Shown: positions 23,360-36,076 of the stretch, piece by piece | How the letters are laid out: every line of letters starts with the position of its first letter | How positions within the stretch are numbered: the stretch's first letter is position 1 | DNA from: Glebionis coronaria | Taxonomy: Eukaryota; Streptophyta; Magnoliopsida; Asterales; Asteraceae | Assembly (NCBI GenBank): GCA_025667525.1 | Contig: CM046875.1 | Coordinates: 292,001,147 to 292,065,146, forward strand | Length of the DNA: 64,000 bases | Reading direction: 5' to 3' | Notes under the pieces: generated by a model | The model's input: only the letters and a program-made list of their open reading frames with translations | The model's database searches: none | Told to the model about the DNA's origin: nothing | Program-made: the position numbers and the translations under genes

Positions 23360-26300
23360 CTAAGTCCTTAGATGGTGCAAAATACCGGGATCGAAGATGG
23401 CGTTCTCGTTTTCATTTGAAAAACTAATCAACGCTACTTCATCATTGGTCAACAAAAACTCAAAGAGTTTCAAGAAAAGAGATGAGAAATAGGAGGGTGG
23501 GACAATGGGTAAGTCTCTAAAAACATGAGCTACTCGAGGTAGACTCACACCAATCAAATAAAAAGATTTTCCATTTATTGCATCGGTGGAAGACCGAGAT
23601 TTCCCTATATAAGCAATTCCAGGATCAAATATCTCGTCCTCGGTGGAGAAAGGGGAGGGAACATAAGGGGATTCCCCCACACTAAGTCCACACAAAGCAT
23701 CGTCAAAAGTAGAAGACGAGCTTGTAGTACTCAATAAACGCGGTGATGACGGAGTTAGAGTTGTAGAAAAATCTTTTAAATTCATTTCAAAATCTTTTCC
23801 TTTTTCATCTTTTACACTCTCCTTGTGAAAACCCGATTTAATTATGACAAAAATATTTGGTGTATCTAAAGCAATGTTAGTCACACTAAAAATTCTCACA
23901 TTTTGAAATCTTTTTGGTTTAGGTGGTGGCAAGTTTTCAAATCTTTTGTCAACAAAGAAAACCTCCCCATCGGGATCAACGTATTCATCATCCGAAGAAT
24001 CACTCGAGATTGGAATCGTAGGCTTAACACTCTTAACCTCCAACGGCGGAGGGGACGGAACTTCATTTTTCTCAACAACTCCTAAAACTCTATTTGAAAT
24101 CTTTTTGCAAATGTTTTTGATGGGATTGACATTGTACAAAGATGTGATGGAATACACATGAGAAAGAGTGGAGTTTTGGGTTGCATTAATGACGAGTTCT
24201 TCCTCATTGAAACGAAGAGTGATTTTTCTTGCATGCACATCGATAAGTGCTCTCGAGGTATCCAAAAAAGATCGACCTAAAATTAACGGAACTTTAGGAT
24301 CGATAGGAATGTCAACAACAATAAAGTCTACAGGATAGTATAACTATCCAACTTTCACAAAGACGTCCTCGGCAACTCCACAAGCTAGAATCGTAGAATG
24401 ATCGGCCATCTCGATTGACATTCTTGAAGGAGTGAGATTGGGAAGATTGAGCGATTTAAAAATCTCAAGAGGCATCAAATTAATACTAGCACCAAGATCG
24501 GCCAAGGCGTAGCATTCTTCCATGTCTTGTATAGCACATGGGATTAAAAACTTTCCAGGATCACCGACTTTTTGAGGTATGCGGCTTAGAAAAACCGAAG
24601 AACAACTAGACGATTTTTGCAATTTCTCTTTGTTATTCAACATACTTTTGAAGTTCGCGGCAAATCGAGGCATCATGACTAAGGCGTCGGCAAAACTTAT
24701 ATTAAAATGCAAGTCACGAAACATTTTCATAAAGAGTTCAAATTGATAATTATTTCGTTCTTGTGCCTTTTCCTTGTCTTGTCTTGAAGGGTAGGGTAAA
24801 GGTGGTGTGGGTTGGGGCAAAGTAGGCATAGGCATAGGCCTTGGAATCTCGGGTTCCATGATTGGTGTGGGTTCAACCGTAGGTGTGGTTTGAGCGGTAC
24901 TTCGTGGGCTTGTAATTTGCTCCTTTTCTACCACAACCTCGGGTTCTTTCTCTTTTTCCTTCTCCATAGAAGTACTTGGACGAGAAATGGGTTCTTTGAA
25001 AGTTTTACCACTACGAGTAGTAATAACCTTCAATTCTCCTTTCGGGTTCACGATGGTATCACTAGGAAGACCACCCGAAGAAGAGGGCTTACACATGATA
25101 GCTTCAAACATTTTTGCCATTCGGTCCTCAAACTTAGATTGCCTAGCATCCGCTTTTAACAACTCTTGCTTAATCTCATGTTGACCTTGCTCTATTTTTT
25201 GTTGATTTTGTTGGAGTCGTGTGACATTTCCTTCCATTTTATTAGCATGAGTTTTAAGTTCATTAGCAAGTTCGTTTTTGAGCTCGTTTTTTAACTCAGA
25301 TCTTAAGCTAACCATTTCACGTTGCATATTATCAAACTTAGCATCATTAGCCTTTGCATAATTCAAAAATTCTCCTTGAAGATTTTTGGTGTGATCATTT
25401 TGAAAACCTTGAGTCGATGTTTGAAAATCACGGTTTTGGTTTTGGTTTGAAATTTGCCCATTTCCACTTTGTTAATTACCCTTGTTGTAATTTCTTTGAT
25501 TTCCTTGGTAATTTCCACCTTGGTTGTTGTTGCGATAGTTATTAGCATTTTGATTTGGTGGAGCTTGATTTTGGCGGGAACCTTGACCGACTTGGTTATA
25601 AGTTCCTGTGGCTACATAAGCACTCGAAGTGTTACCATCCGTGGTAATGCACTCGGAAAGATCATGAGCTCCACCACACGACAAACAACTCTTAGAAACC
25701 GTTTTAACCGAAGCGGAATTCGAAGCTTCTTGAGCTTTCCAATGGGACATAAGAGTCGAAAACCTATCGAAAAACCGATTTTCCTCATTAGCTTCATCTT
25801 GTAAGGCATTGATACTACGAGACAATGACGAGCCCATTTTGGCAACACTCGGTGTGTTACGAGGGCTATAAACCTTAGACCTATTCTCAATTATGACCAA
25901 AGCTTCTTTAACCGTTTTACACAAAAAATTACCACCCGCGGCGGCATTCAAATAATCTCTTTCATGATCGTTAAGTCCATTGTAAAACGTGTCTATTTGG
26001 TTCAAGTCGGAAAAACCGTGATGAGGACATTCATGTAACATCTCCTTAAACCTATTCCAAGCCGTAGAAAAACTTTCATTTGATTCTTGTGAAAATTTAG
26101 AAATCTCATTTTTCAAATGCGTAGTCTTAGAGGGCGGAAAAAATTGGTTCACAAACTTTGAGACGAGATCCTTCCACGTCAATATAGAATTGGGTGGCTC
26201 TTTCTCTAACCAAATTTTAGCGGGCCCCGCTAAGGAATAAATAAAAAGCATCATCTTAATCGAGTCATTCGAGACATCCTTAAATTTGCACGTGGCGGTA

Positions 26301-26608
26301 AGACGATTAAATTGGCGGATATGGTTGTGGGGATAGTCCTTCTCATCACCACGGAATTTGTTGTTTTGGATCATCGACAACAAACCCGTTTTCACCTCAA
26401 AATTCTCCGCAAGGATAGCGGGAATCACAATAGCTTCTCCATAACCCTCGGTGGGTGCTTGAAGTAACTCCATCATAGTTCGATTCGCCATGGTTGGTGC
26501 TTCTCGTACAATGGGTTCGTCAATAGGAGACTCCTCACTAGAATGAGTTGGAGTGGGAGTTTTGTTCTTTCGTCTACGTGCACGTTTTGCTTGATTACGA
26601 GTGAGCAT
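23360..26608 (-). pseudogene. Athila-2 gag-protease polyprotein with FDPGI C-terminal module, two in-frame stops
   Basis: The start is the ATG at 26608 (MLTRNQAKRARRRK). The same ATG context is found in Athila-0, so the upstream TTG extension is unlikely. In order: a basic N-terminus, then the Retrotrans_gag block (SLAGPAKIWLEKEPP ... FKEMLHECPHHGF), then a zinc knuckle CLSCGGAHDLSEC, and an Asn/Gln-rich stretch. A stop at 25472-25474 follows. The frame continues through a helical ELKNELANELK stretch and a retropepsin-like site (ADLGASINLMP). A second stop lies at 24344-24346. After it come ILGRSFLDTSRA (flap/C-terminal protease type) and the acidic module ending in two FDPGI blocks. Both stops are single codons in an otherwise open frame of 1083 codons. 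Polymerase is absent. Confidence 0.85.
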
Positions 26609-27331
26609 AAACGTCACGTACAACGAGGAGACGAGCAAAGAATATTCTTTTTGGTATTTTGTGTTTTTCAATTTTTTGTGGTTTTTGATTGTATTAACTT
26701 TTTTGGAAATTGGTGAAATGTATTAAGTAGACGAAAATCTACAAATCTCCTCCTTAATCAAATCTCTTGATTAAAGAAGCCTCAAGGAATGAAAACGATC
26801 ACGTGGAGTGAACGCCTTCGATGACTTTAGAACGATGGTGGAACACCAAATCGTTCAAGAGGTTTAATCAAATGAAACCAAGAAAATATATATGATATGT
26901 AATAATACTTTGGGCGGCAAAACCCTCGATTAGCTCTCACAATCAAATACGCACAAGCAAGCGGAGGAAACGAGGCGGCGCGAAGCACTTAAGAGCCTTT
27001 TTCCTTTAGGTCGTGAAATACAACCGCCTTATACCCACCTTATAGTTTGTATTATCAAGATTAAGCTTCACGAAAGTATTTATCTATTTTTGCCTTTTTA
27101 TTTGGTTTGAGATTCGAATACAATGATTGGGTAATGACCTCCCAAGTCAAGGTTGTGATTGCTCACGTATTTGGAGTACTTGTGAATTTATTGTTCTACT
27201 TATACAATATAGTAATAATATTCACACAAAAACCGAAAAACGATAATACGTATTAGTAGAGTACTACTAATACAAATACTATTATGGCTAATATAAAAAA
27301 CAACAATTGTTCAATCAAAACACAACACGCC
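26609..27331 (-). other. Athila-2 untranslated leader
   Basis: It is homologous to 38404-39131 of Athila-0, including the 'aagtgcttcgcgccgcctcg'-type block near 26975-26995. There is no gene. Confidence 0.75.
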
Positions 27332-27349
27332 TCCCCGGCAGCGGTGCCA
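27332..27349 (-). other. Athila-2 primer binding site, tRNA-Asp type
   Basis: TGGCACCGCTGCCGGGGA on the minus strand differs by one base (G to A) from the sites of Athila-0 and Athila-1. Confidence 0.85.
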
Positions 27350-27352
27350 AAA

Positions 27353-30300
27353 TGATAGTCGTAGAAATACGTCTTTTAGGAAAAAGAGCGTAAATAGGGC
27401 AAGTGAGCACGACGATTTAGGAAAACCGTGTGTGTATGACCCTAAAAGTGAGTTCGTTCTCGAGGAGGCACGTGTGTTGTGTAATGAGTTGATTAATGTT
27501 TGTGATTATTAACAAGAAGAAAAGATTATAGAAATGAGAAAGGAAAGAAAAGACGGTTACGAAGACGGATTAAACTAAGTCGAAAAAGCGTTCACGTAAA
27601 ACCGTAAAACTACAAAAATAAAAATTTTAACCTAAAAATTCCTAAAAATTACTAAAAATCCACAATATAATTCTAAGAGTTTACAAAAAATCCAAACTTG
27701 CTAAAACCTTTTAATTAATCAAATAATGACTTTTTAATGCTAATTAAAGCCCTAAAAATCACAATTAATTATTAAAAAGCCCCAAACAAGATCTTATAGT
27801 TTGTAAACCTCAAAAATGACCTAATTAAGCTAAAAACTATTTTTAAAAAATTTAAAACCAAATTAAACTATTTTTAAACACTTAAAAACTATTAAAATCT
27901 ATTAAATCTTAAATTAATTCTAGAAAATAAGTGAAAAACCCTAAAAAGATTTGGAAAGTTACAAAGTTCCTAATTATGTGTCCTTAACCTAGGAAAAATG
28001 AAAAAAGTAGAAAAAACAAACTTTTAATTTTTAATAATAAAATAATAATAAAATAATAAAAAAAAAATAAAAAGTTTATAAATTAATTCTAAAAAATTAC
28101 CAAAAATCCTAAATAATGTAACTAAGACAAAAATGCAAATTAAAGTTCCTAAAACCTTTTTATTAATTTTATATTAAATTTTAAAGTTGTTTAAAAACCC
28201 TAAAATCAAATAAAATTAAAAATAAGACTTTTTGAAAACTTTTTGTAATGTAAACCTCAAATTACTTAAACAAAACCTAAAAACTATTTTTCTGGATTTT
28301 TAAAATGCTTTTTACTATTTTTAAACTACTTTCTAAAAATTAAACTAAAAATAATCCTAATAAATAAATAAAAAACGGGAAAAATAAACTTTTAATTCCA
28401 AAAAGTCCTAAAACTAGACAGAAACACAAGAAAAATACTAAGCAAGAAAAAGCTTAAAGGAATAAGCTTAAAACAGCTTATAAAGAAGGTGTTTACTAAA
28501 TAAGCTAGAAAACCAACACACCTTATATATTAAACTTTGCAAACTCTTGCCAGTCAAAGTCCCTAGGGCAACGGTAAGGAGTGTGTGTTGTGAGAGGAGT
28601 GGCGCAGGTTCGAGTCCTGGCCACGTCCTTTTTTATTTTTATTATTTTTTTTCTTTTTTTCTTTTTTTAAACTTAAAAAACACAAACCAGTGACCTTTTA
28701 AACACCAAAAACTCAAACACAAATCCAATATTAACTAAGATTAAGCTTGAGAATTAATGAAAACGTGCCCAGTTCTCTTTTGATGAACACAAAGAAGACT
28801 TGTTTTCTTCACAAGTGAAATCAGAAACAAGAGGGCTTGTTCCTTGGCTTTTTGTGGTGAATTGTTGGACAAAGGGGCACGCTTATACTCTTTGGAGTAT
28901 AAGGAGTCAATAAAACGCAAAAACAAGCAAGTTCAACAACACAATCAAGCTCAAAATTACAAAAACAAGTCACTGATATGCACACTTGTTGACTGATGAA
29001 CAAAATAACCAAGTTACATGCATAAAAATGAATTTCCAAGCCCAAAATCTTGCACAATAGTCACCCAATCAGCATGCAGCCAATACACAATCCTATATGA
29101 CCCTAATCCCTAACAGATTAACAAGTTTGTTGGCTCAAAAATCACCAAAATAAGAAGCTTAGACACTTACTGATTTTTGACCAAGTTTTCAATATTTTAG
29201 CATACCAAAGTGTTCAAAACCTGTTCAAACTGAAAACTAAGTACTAGTACTAGCTAATAACAAGTAAGTGAGTGAAAATAACAGGTTTTAACACACAAAT
29301 TTCCAAAGAAACTCAAATGAATATGCAAATCCAAACACCCCTTAAAAATTCAGATATGCAATTTTTTCAAACAAAATGAACTCAAGTCCTAATCAAATTG
29401 AATCAATATCAATCTAACATGCATACTACACCAGATTAAGCAATATCAAACAATTTAAACAACACTTAAACAGCTTCTTAACACCTTGCACAAAAATCAT
29501 GCATAAATTACCAATAACTAAAAAATTGAAAAGGAAACAAGAGGTTACCTTGTTGGACCTACATCCAGGGCCAACAATGGCTTGGTAGCCACCTCCAATA
29601 GACCCGGGTCTATGCAGATCCTTGATCAAAACTCAAGCTTCAATCCCTGCTAAGAGAAAATGGAAACACAAGCAATAATATAACACTTCTGATTTTTTTG
29701 AAAACTTCTCAAACCTTTTCAAAAACTTTTCCTTAAACTCTTTTATTTTTCAAAAACACTTAAACCAATCAAGTCATATCCAACAAATCCAACTCTCAAT
29801 ACAAAATTTCACCAAGAACAACCAATTTCAGAAACTTTTTCTAAAAAATTCAAAACATGAAATGTTTTGAACAAATGTGAATGGAACTCAGATTTTACTC
29901 AACAAATAAATACCAACTTTTAAAACTCATAAAAGGAATTATATTTTCTCAAAAAATACCAACTTTATAAATACTTAAAAAGGGATTACAATTTTTGGAG
30001 TAAAAATCTGGAACAAGCTTATAGGGACACATACGTCTCCTATATATACTACTAAGAAGAACTATCTAGAAAATCAGAAACCCTAATCTTGAAAGTCCTA
30101 TAATGCCCTTGGTCTTCTTCTTGAATTTCAGTCAAAGATGGCACATGTGAGCTTGATGTGATGTCCAGCTGGTCTTGTTATGATCTTGGACGTTAAATTG
30201 GACTTAGGGACCAAGGAGTTGCATCCATTCGTTCATTTGGTCTCCTCATTGGGGTTGGGAGAAAAAGATGTGTGCAGGGGAATCTTGGGGGTCACATGGG

Positions 30301-31135
30301 TGTGTCTGGGGTGGATTAAGGATGTGGGTTTTGGTGACAATAAGGGTAATTAACATTCTGGAAGAGCTGGAGCAAAAACCCTTTGTTTTTAGTCTAATTG
30401 ACCTTGGGTTTTTAGGGTTTATAGGGTGTTTAAGGTGGAGTTTAATCTGAAAAAGGGATTAAGTTTTTTAAACTTAATGTTTACCACCAAAATCAGATTT
30501 AAATAAATCTGATTATTAAAAAAACGTGGGTGGAAGTCTGATGTGGATGAAGTGGTGAGGTGGTGGGAGATGATTGGATGAGAGGAGTGATGTGGCGAAT
30601 TGATAGGCTGTGGTAGGTTTGGATGTTTGACAGTAATGGCCCCCCAATGTTCATACTTTGTTTATATTGTGAAAAATAGCCAACAACGTCCCATTATACT
30701 TGTGTCAACTTTGCACAAGTTGTCATTTTTGGCACAACTTGTTTTCCAACTTTAACAAGGACTTCAAATGCAATTCTTGGATTCTTCAAGGACTGATCTT
30801 GTAATATCTTCAAACTTTAGGGACCCTATTTATAATTTTGAATATTTGAGGGGTATAAAGTGTAAATCTTCAAAAGTTGAGGGACCAAACTTGACAATCT
30901 TCAATTCTTCAGGGGTATTTTTGGAAATTCAAAACTTAGGCCCGGTTCATTGTGCGGCTTCGTTTCCCGTGTTCGTTATTGAATGATTCTTGTGATCTTT
31001 TGCCATTTTCTCAATATCCGTACCTAAAAATACACAAGTAACAAACACAAGCATATATTTGGCAGTTTTAATGATATTTAATGCATTTTAAGCCCGATTT
31101 GGACGATGAGACCATGTATAAAAGCAGTCTCATCA
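27353..31135 (-). repeat. Athila-2 5' LTR
   Basis: This 3783-bp LTR starts TGATGAGACTGC on the minus strand at 31135. A TATA-like AGTATATATA is at 30041-30050 (minus). The tRNA-like segment is at 28559-28628 (plus), followed by T6. The rest is non-coding. Confidence 0.9.
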
Positions 31136-31140
31136 AAAGC

Positions 31141-32817
31141 CAAGGATTAAGCGTGAATTTGAGTTTGTGGATTTCCCAAGTGAAAGCCACGAGAGGGTTC
31201 ACTTGTGTTGTAGGAATCAATTACTCTAAATAGTCGCACCGTTAGTTCATTTTATTAGCCTCAACTCTACACATGTTCATCAGCGGGATTTAAGGAGCCA
31301 TTTTGAGGTTTTGAAAGCTGTAAATGTAAGCACAAGTAGGTTTATAGGTGTTTAACATCTGGTTGAAGGATTAGAGAGTTGAAATTGCTTATTCAGTGAG
31401 TTGAGTTAAGCCAAATTTTGACTTATAAACTTCCCAATGCACTCGATCTGCTAGTTTTAGTTCGTACTTGTGTTTTATTTGAATTATACTTGTTAATTTT
31501 TGTTCCTGTCATTGTTATTTATCATTGTTAAGCTTATAAGACCAACTGCCTTTAAGCTTATTCTTGTCCAAAGACACTGCTGGCAGCAAGAACATTCAAT
31601 GCCAAGAAAAAGGTTGTTGCCAAAAAAGGAAGTAAGAAAGAATTGAACCCTTGACCTCAAAAGTGTAACAGACGCAGCACCTAGCTACACAACCAGCTGC
31701 TCTATTTGGCAATTTTGTTAACTGCTCGTTTCATTTTTCTTTTATATTTTCTTTCTTTTATTCAGCTGTTATTAAAAGGAAAAAAGAGAGTAAAGTGGCA
31801 ACAGTGGGGGTCGAACCTAAGACCTGCTGCTCAACAGCCCAACACACCAACCATTTGCTCTCCCAACTCTTTTTGGTTTCTCTTCCTTTTAGTTCTACCT
31901 TATACTTTCTTTGATTTCGTCTTATTTTTCATATAGTAGCACGTACAACTTATTTTTAGCTTATTAGGGGATATTATTTTAGCTTCTTCTTTTTCATAGA
32001 TTTCAAACAGAATTTAGGACATTTTAAAAAAAAAGAAAAAAAATCATTTTTTTAAATCATTTAATATTTTTAATCATTTAATTAGTTTAAAATCGTATTT
32101 AATTCAAAATAAGAAAATTTAAAAAGTAAAAAAAAATAAAAAATAATACAATTCTTGTTTCTAAAAGTTTATTTTGTCATTTAGGACGTAGGAAAATTTA
32201 ATTTGCTTTTGTAAAGTTTAAATTTCATAATTTTATTTTTATTATTCATTTTCTAGGATTATTTTAGTTTTAAACTTTAAAAAAGTCATAAAAAATAGTA
32301 AAAAGTATATTAAAATTTTGAAAAAATAGTTTTTAGCTTTTATATAATATATTTTAGGTTTAAAAATAAAAAAGTTTAAATTTTGTCTTTTTCTTAGTCA
32401 GTTTTATTTTTAGATTTTTTACTTAACTTTAAAAATTAATATAAATTATTTAAATAGTTTTCAAAATTTTTGGTTTGCGTACTTTTCTTAGTTATAATTT
32501 TTAGAACATTTTAGTGATTTTTAATTATTTTTTAGGTGGAATTTTTTGTTGGGTCGCGTTTTTACGTTCGTACGTTCGCGCGTTTCCGACCGTTTTTAGC
32601 GTATTTCGTCTACATTTTCTTTTCTTTCTTTATTTCCAAAAACGTAATCACTCGAATTAATAACGTCTAATATTGTTGGCTAAACACCATACCTCCTCGA
32701 GAACGAACTCAACGACGAGTATTCGCGTTTTTCACAAAACGTGGTACTTAATACTTACCCACTTTTGTCGCTTTGTTTTTCCTAAAAGATAGTAAACGAC
32801 TAAAAACCACAACATTA
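31141..32817 (+). repeat. Athila-1 3' LTR, right part
   Basis: It continues the LTR broken at 17430 and matches 8775-10454. It holds the second copies of the two tRNA-like segments and the A/T-rich tract. It ends AACATTA at 32817, where TSD gaaat resumes the copia. Confidence 0.92.
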
Positions 32818-32822
32818 GAAAT

Positions 32823-33578
32823 GAATCCTCAAAGTTGATTCATAGGACATGGGGATGGACTTACTGATGATAAGACTGACTTGACTTGCATTAAAGCTAG
32901 TGCCAATAGTCTCAGCCATCTCCATAACACTATACACCCTTGTGAAAGTGATCTCTGCTGCTACTAGATGTCAATCACTAGGAAAAACATCTCAATGATC
33001 ATTAGGCTTCCAGATATCGAAAAATTTGAAAAATAAAATGGTGATGAAACATTTTGGGACTATAAAGAAGTTTATAAATGACATCAGCTAAGATGTCATA
33101 ACATAAAATGGACTTGCGAATGGAAAACTTTAGTTGGAACATAAACAAAGGTAATAATACTAACGAAATTAACTAGACTCTAATAAGCAAGAGTGACAAA
33201 CACTGTTCATGCATACACACATGCAAAAGTATGATAAACACACATGACCTCAAGAGTCCTTTGTTCACAAATGCCCCAAAGAGAAAATTAACTCATATAA
33301 AACCTTTGCAACTCCCCAAGTAAGCCTAAAAATATATATCTACCCCAAGTCACCCATACGACCACACCCAATTCTTGGTCAAAAGTCTTGGCAGCTTGCA
33401 CAGTATATCAACTTTACATGCTATAGTGCCTGACGAATTAGAAAACTAAATCGTACTCACCAGTGGACACAATCTAGAATTGTTCAAGAGTGCTCTACGA
33501 GTACCCAAAAACCTAGAGGTTTACCTCCCCTTAATAGAAGCATACAAATCATTATATGTGAAGAAGCAAAATTTTATC
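32823..33578 (-). other. Copia unit 2 spacer (resumed)
   Basis: It matches unit 1 2757-3508, including the tail of the extra-ORF relic and the pol/extra-ORF spacer. No credible gene is present. Confidence 0.8.
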
Positions 33579-35409
33579 TCAAGATAGGAATGTAAACACT
33601 CCAACCATCATAAATAAAAGTTTGCAATTCTGTATCAATCCAAATGTAGCTCCATTTTCCTGCATAGTTAGACAAAACCACAAAAACACACCAACAGAGG
33701 CTACCCTTTCCCACAATAATGGGTAGAGATAACATGTCAGTGGATAAAAATAATAACAGTGGAAAGACCAAAAATGCATGTTCCTTGAGCATCCACTATC
33801 CCAATATCCTTGATCATTAACTTGATTTTGGATAGTCTGCTCAAAAAGAAAACAAATTAGTTTTTCTTTGGAGATCCAAGCCTTGTCAGACTTGGATCTA
33901 TCTAATTTTTCAACTAGAGTGGTCTTATTCTTTACCAAAAATCCCTGTTCATCCCTTTGGGACCTAATGACCCACTTTTTTCCAATGAGTCTAGTAATGA
34001 CCTTCTCAAGATATTTAAATCTATTGCAAGTCATTGAAATACCATTAAAACTAGAGTTTTGCTCTTGTTTAGGTTTCCAAGTTAATTGGGATGATGCTTT
34101 AGACCCTTGACCCTTATTAACCAAGTATCTTTGTTTATATGGTCTAAAATAAGGTCTCATACCAAACTTGAAGCTGTCAGCATTGCATTTGTGCCTGTCA
34201 GCGTTGAATTTGTTCTTGTCAGCGCTGAAGTTGTTCTTGTCTGCGCTCAAGTTAGGGTTTGCTATTGTAACATACTGTTTGTTTGACCAAGTGTTGGTCT
34301 TTTGAAAGGGTCTTTGACCTTGGGTATTAGCTGCCTTTGAGAAGAAAAGAGTTGGTCTAGTAGCCTGTGGTCTAGTGTAGACAAAAGGTCTATGGTTGAC
34401 ATTGGATGACCTGTTGTCAGCGAATGAATTGTATCCACTGACACAATTATTGGCCAAATGTGAGAAGCTCCCACATGAGTAACAAGCCTTTTTGGACACA
34501 AACTTAGGCTTAGACTGATAAAACCCTGTCCTATTAACACTTGCTTGACTTTGGGGTGACCTAGGCTTTCTATACATCTCAGCATATTTAACACTAGGTT
34601 TCCTCTTAACTGGTGAGCTAAGGTCAATGGGTTTTCTAGTGGTTGGATTGGTCACAAAAATGGGTGTAGATACAACTGGACTCTCAATAGATGTAGGAAC
34701 AAATGGACTCTTACTCAGCATCCCACCTTTAACAAACAAAGTGGGGTTGGCCTTCTTCCACTCTTCTAGGTTTAGTAACCTTTTGTTGATATTCCTCAAC
34801 TGGGGAAAGGACTCTAGGTGGAGGAATAAATTCCTCTTCTTGGAGTTCTGGTATACCAGTCCAAGAGAGATCCTTTTTATGGACACCATAGAAGTTCCCA
34901 GCAGGTGGTGGAACATTAACATACTCTTTTAGCCCAATCTCAGACATATCCCTTGAGTCTTTTTGTTTACTTACACACTTTTCTAGGGTTTGGCTAGCTT
35001 TATCAAACTTTTGAATCATAAGCTCCAAATTCTATTTATCTTTAATGGCCTCATCTAACTTAGCTAGTATGACTCCTTTGGATCTCTCTAGTATGTCCCT
35101 AAGTTCAACACTAACTTTGAGGTCATGAGACAAAACATTAATTTGATCTTTTAGGTCAAATTCCATTTTCTTATACTCCTCTATCGTCTTTTTAGATTGT
35201 CCAAGAGCCACTTGATAATTTGAAAGATTGCATTTTTCATCAAGAACATCTGATTTTAACTTTAAAATTTCTTTATTAAGTCTTTCAGTATTTAACCTAC
35301 AAGAACAGTCATTACATACCTCATTATCAGATGACGAAGATGAGTTGGAACTTTTGGAACTTGAAGTAGACTTGGCCTTAACTGAAAACATCATCAGACT
35401 TGTCTTCAC
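33579..35409 (-). pseudogene. Copia gag C-terminal region fused to protease start, unit 2 (broken)
   Basis: Same layout as unit 1: a Ser-rich/Cys segment, a coiled coil, the linker WKKANPTLFVKGG, a zinc knuckle CYSCGSFSHLANNC, the 21-bp/heptapeptide repeat (about 34170-34255) and the gag end. Breaks seen are a nonsense TAG at about 35030-35032 and a 1-bp insertion near 34775. An extra A in the AAAAAC run just before the gag stop site (about 33856) joins gag in frame to the protease motif DSGCSRNM. After that the ORF runs into unrelated spacer because pol is deleted. The N-terminal residues read upstream of about 34780 in the longest open frame are an out-of-frame artefact. Confidence 0.75.
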
Positions 35410-35476
35410 CTTCTTCCTTAGCCTTGTTCACCTCACGATATTGGATTTCGTTCTTCAAATCAAAGTTTCTCAACAA

Positions 35477-35488
35477 GCTCTGATACCA
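35477..35488 (-). other. Primer binding site, tRNA-iMet type (unit 2)
   Basis: TGGTATCAGAGC on the minus strand, two bases from LTR C. Confidence 0.92.
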
Positions 35489-35490
35489 CT

Positions 35491-36071
35491 TGTTTATCCC
35501 AAACTTAGATCGATTTAGCTTTGTGTTAATGAGATTAAATCAAGTTTAACACGTAGAGAAACTTTGTTGTATTGAGCAATCTAAGTGTTATGCGGAATTT
35601 GACACTTAGAATAAAGAACAAAACAAAGTAAACCAAACTTTCATTTTGATTAATAATATCAATGAATGATTACAATGAAAGTGTTATGAGATATATGGAA
35701 GAGGTGTATGAAAGGGATGTGTCTCATGTCTAACCCTAAGTCCTCCTTTTATAGGTTTAAGGAGCCTTGTACAAAAAGCTAAGATCAACTATTTTAGGAA
35801 GAGACAAAAGATAAACATATTCAAATAACTTATTGACTAAATCTTTTAAACATTTAAGAATATATTCTGAATTCTTATCTTCATATTTTGTCCACCATCT
35901 TGAAGAATTCATCATTGGCAGATTTAGTACTTGTCTTTGTGTTATGATTCTTCTTGTCAACGCCTTGATAATTTTTATCAGCGTCTGACCTGTCAGCGCC
36001 TCAATTCTTCTTGTCAGCATCCAAGTTCCTCTTGTCAGCGTCTAGGGACATGGTCAATTTTATTCCCAACA
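35491..36071 (-). repeat. Tandem copia LTR C (terminal 5' LTR)
   Basis: 581 bp, ending CCCAACA at 36071 followed by TSD tccat (36072-36076). It carries the same TGTCAGCG cluster near 35955-36043 as LTRs A and B. Confidence 0.92.
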
Positions 36072-36076
36072 TCCAT

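Larger units (their letters stand above)
17431..31135 (-). mobile_element. Athila-2: non-autonomous gag-protease Athila-like element
   Basis: The 5' LTR is 27353-31135 (3783 bp) and the 3' LTR is 17431-21140 (3710 bp), both with TGATG/CATCA-type ends. The TSD aaagc is at 17426-17430 and 31136-31140. The length is 13.7 kb. The internal part carries a leader, a gag-protease ORF with two in-frame stops, and a long 3' region. No RT, RNase H or integrase is present. The 3' region contains an organelle-derived insert with a tRNA-Asn. It is inserted opposite in orientation to its host Athila-1. Its LTR is closer to that of Athila-0 than to Athila-1. Confidence 0.9.
6449..32817 (+). mobile_element. 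Athila-1: non-autonomous Athila-like element, about 12.7 kb without its insert
   Basis: The 5' LTR is 6449-10454 (4006 bp). The 3' LTR is 15105-17430 plus 31141-32817 (about 4003 bp). The TSD is gaaat. A tRNA-Asp-type primer site follows the 5' LTR and the purine tract TATGGGGGAG precedes the 3' LTR. The 4.65-kb internal part has a single broken ORF and no gag capsid, protease, RT, RNase H or integrase. By eye I counted about eight mismatches in the first 510 bp of the two LTRs, so the insertion is recent. Its terminal ACATTA differs by one base from the usual ACATCA. Confidence 0.9.
1732..36071 (-). mobile_element. Tandem Ty1/copia (Sirevirus-like) element with three LTRs and two internal regions
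   Basis: Three LTRs of 581 bp each (1732-2312, 5424-6004, 35491-36071) flank two internal copies of about 3.1 kb. The outer ends are bounded by a perfect 5-bp duplication tccat (1727-1731 and 36072-36076), while the middle LTR has no duplication. Minus orientation is fixed by tRNA-iMet primer sites left of the second and third LTRs and purine tracts right of the first and second. The second unit is split by Athila-1. Both units lack most of pol and the gag N-terminus, so this is a non-autonomous derivative that looks dimerised by recombination. Confidence 0.88.

Noticed and set aside
33579..34922. 447-aa ORF taken as a single real gene
   Set aside because: Its first about 47 residues are out of frame with gag owing to a 1-bp insertion, and its end reads into spacer beyond a pol deletion. 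Only the middle is genuine gag/protease start.
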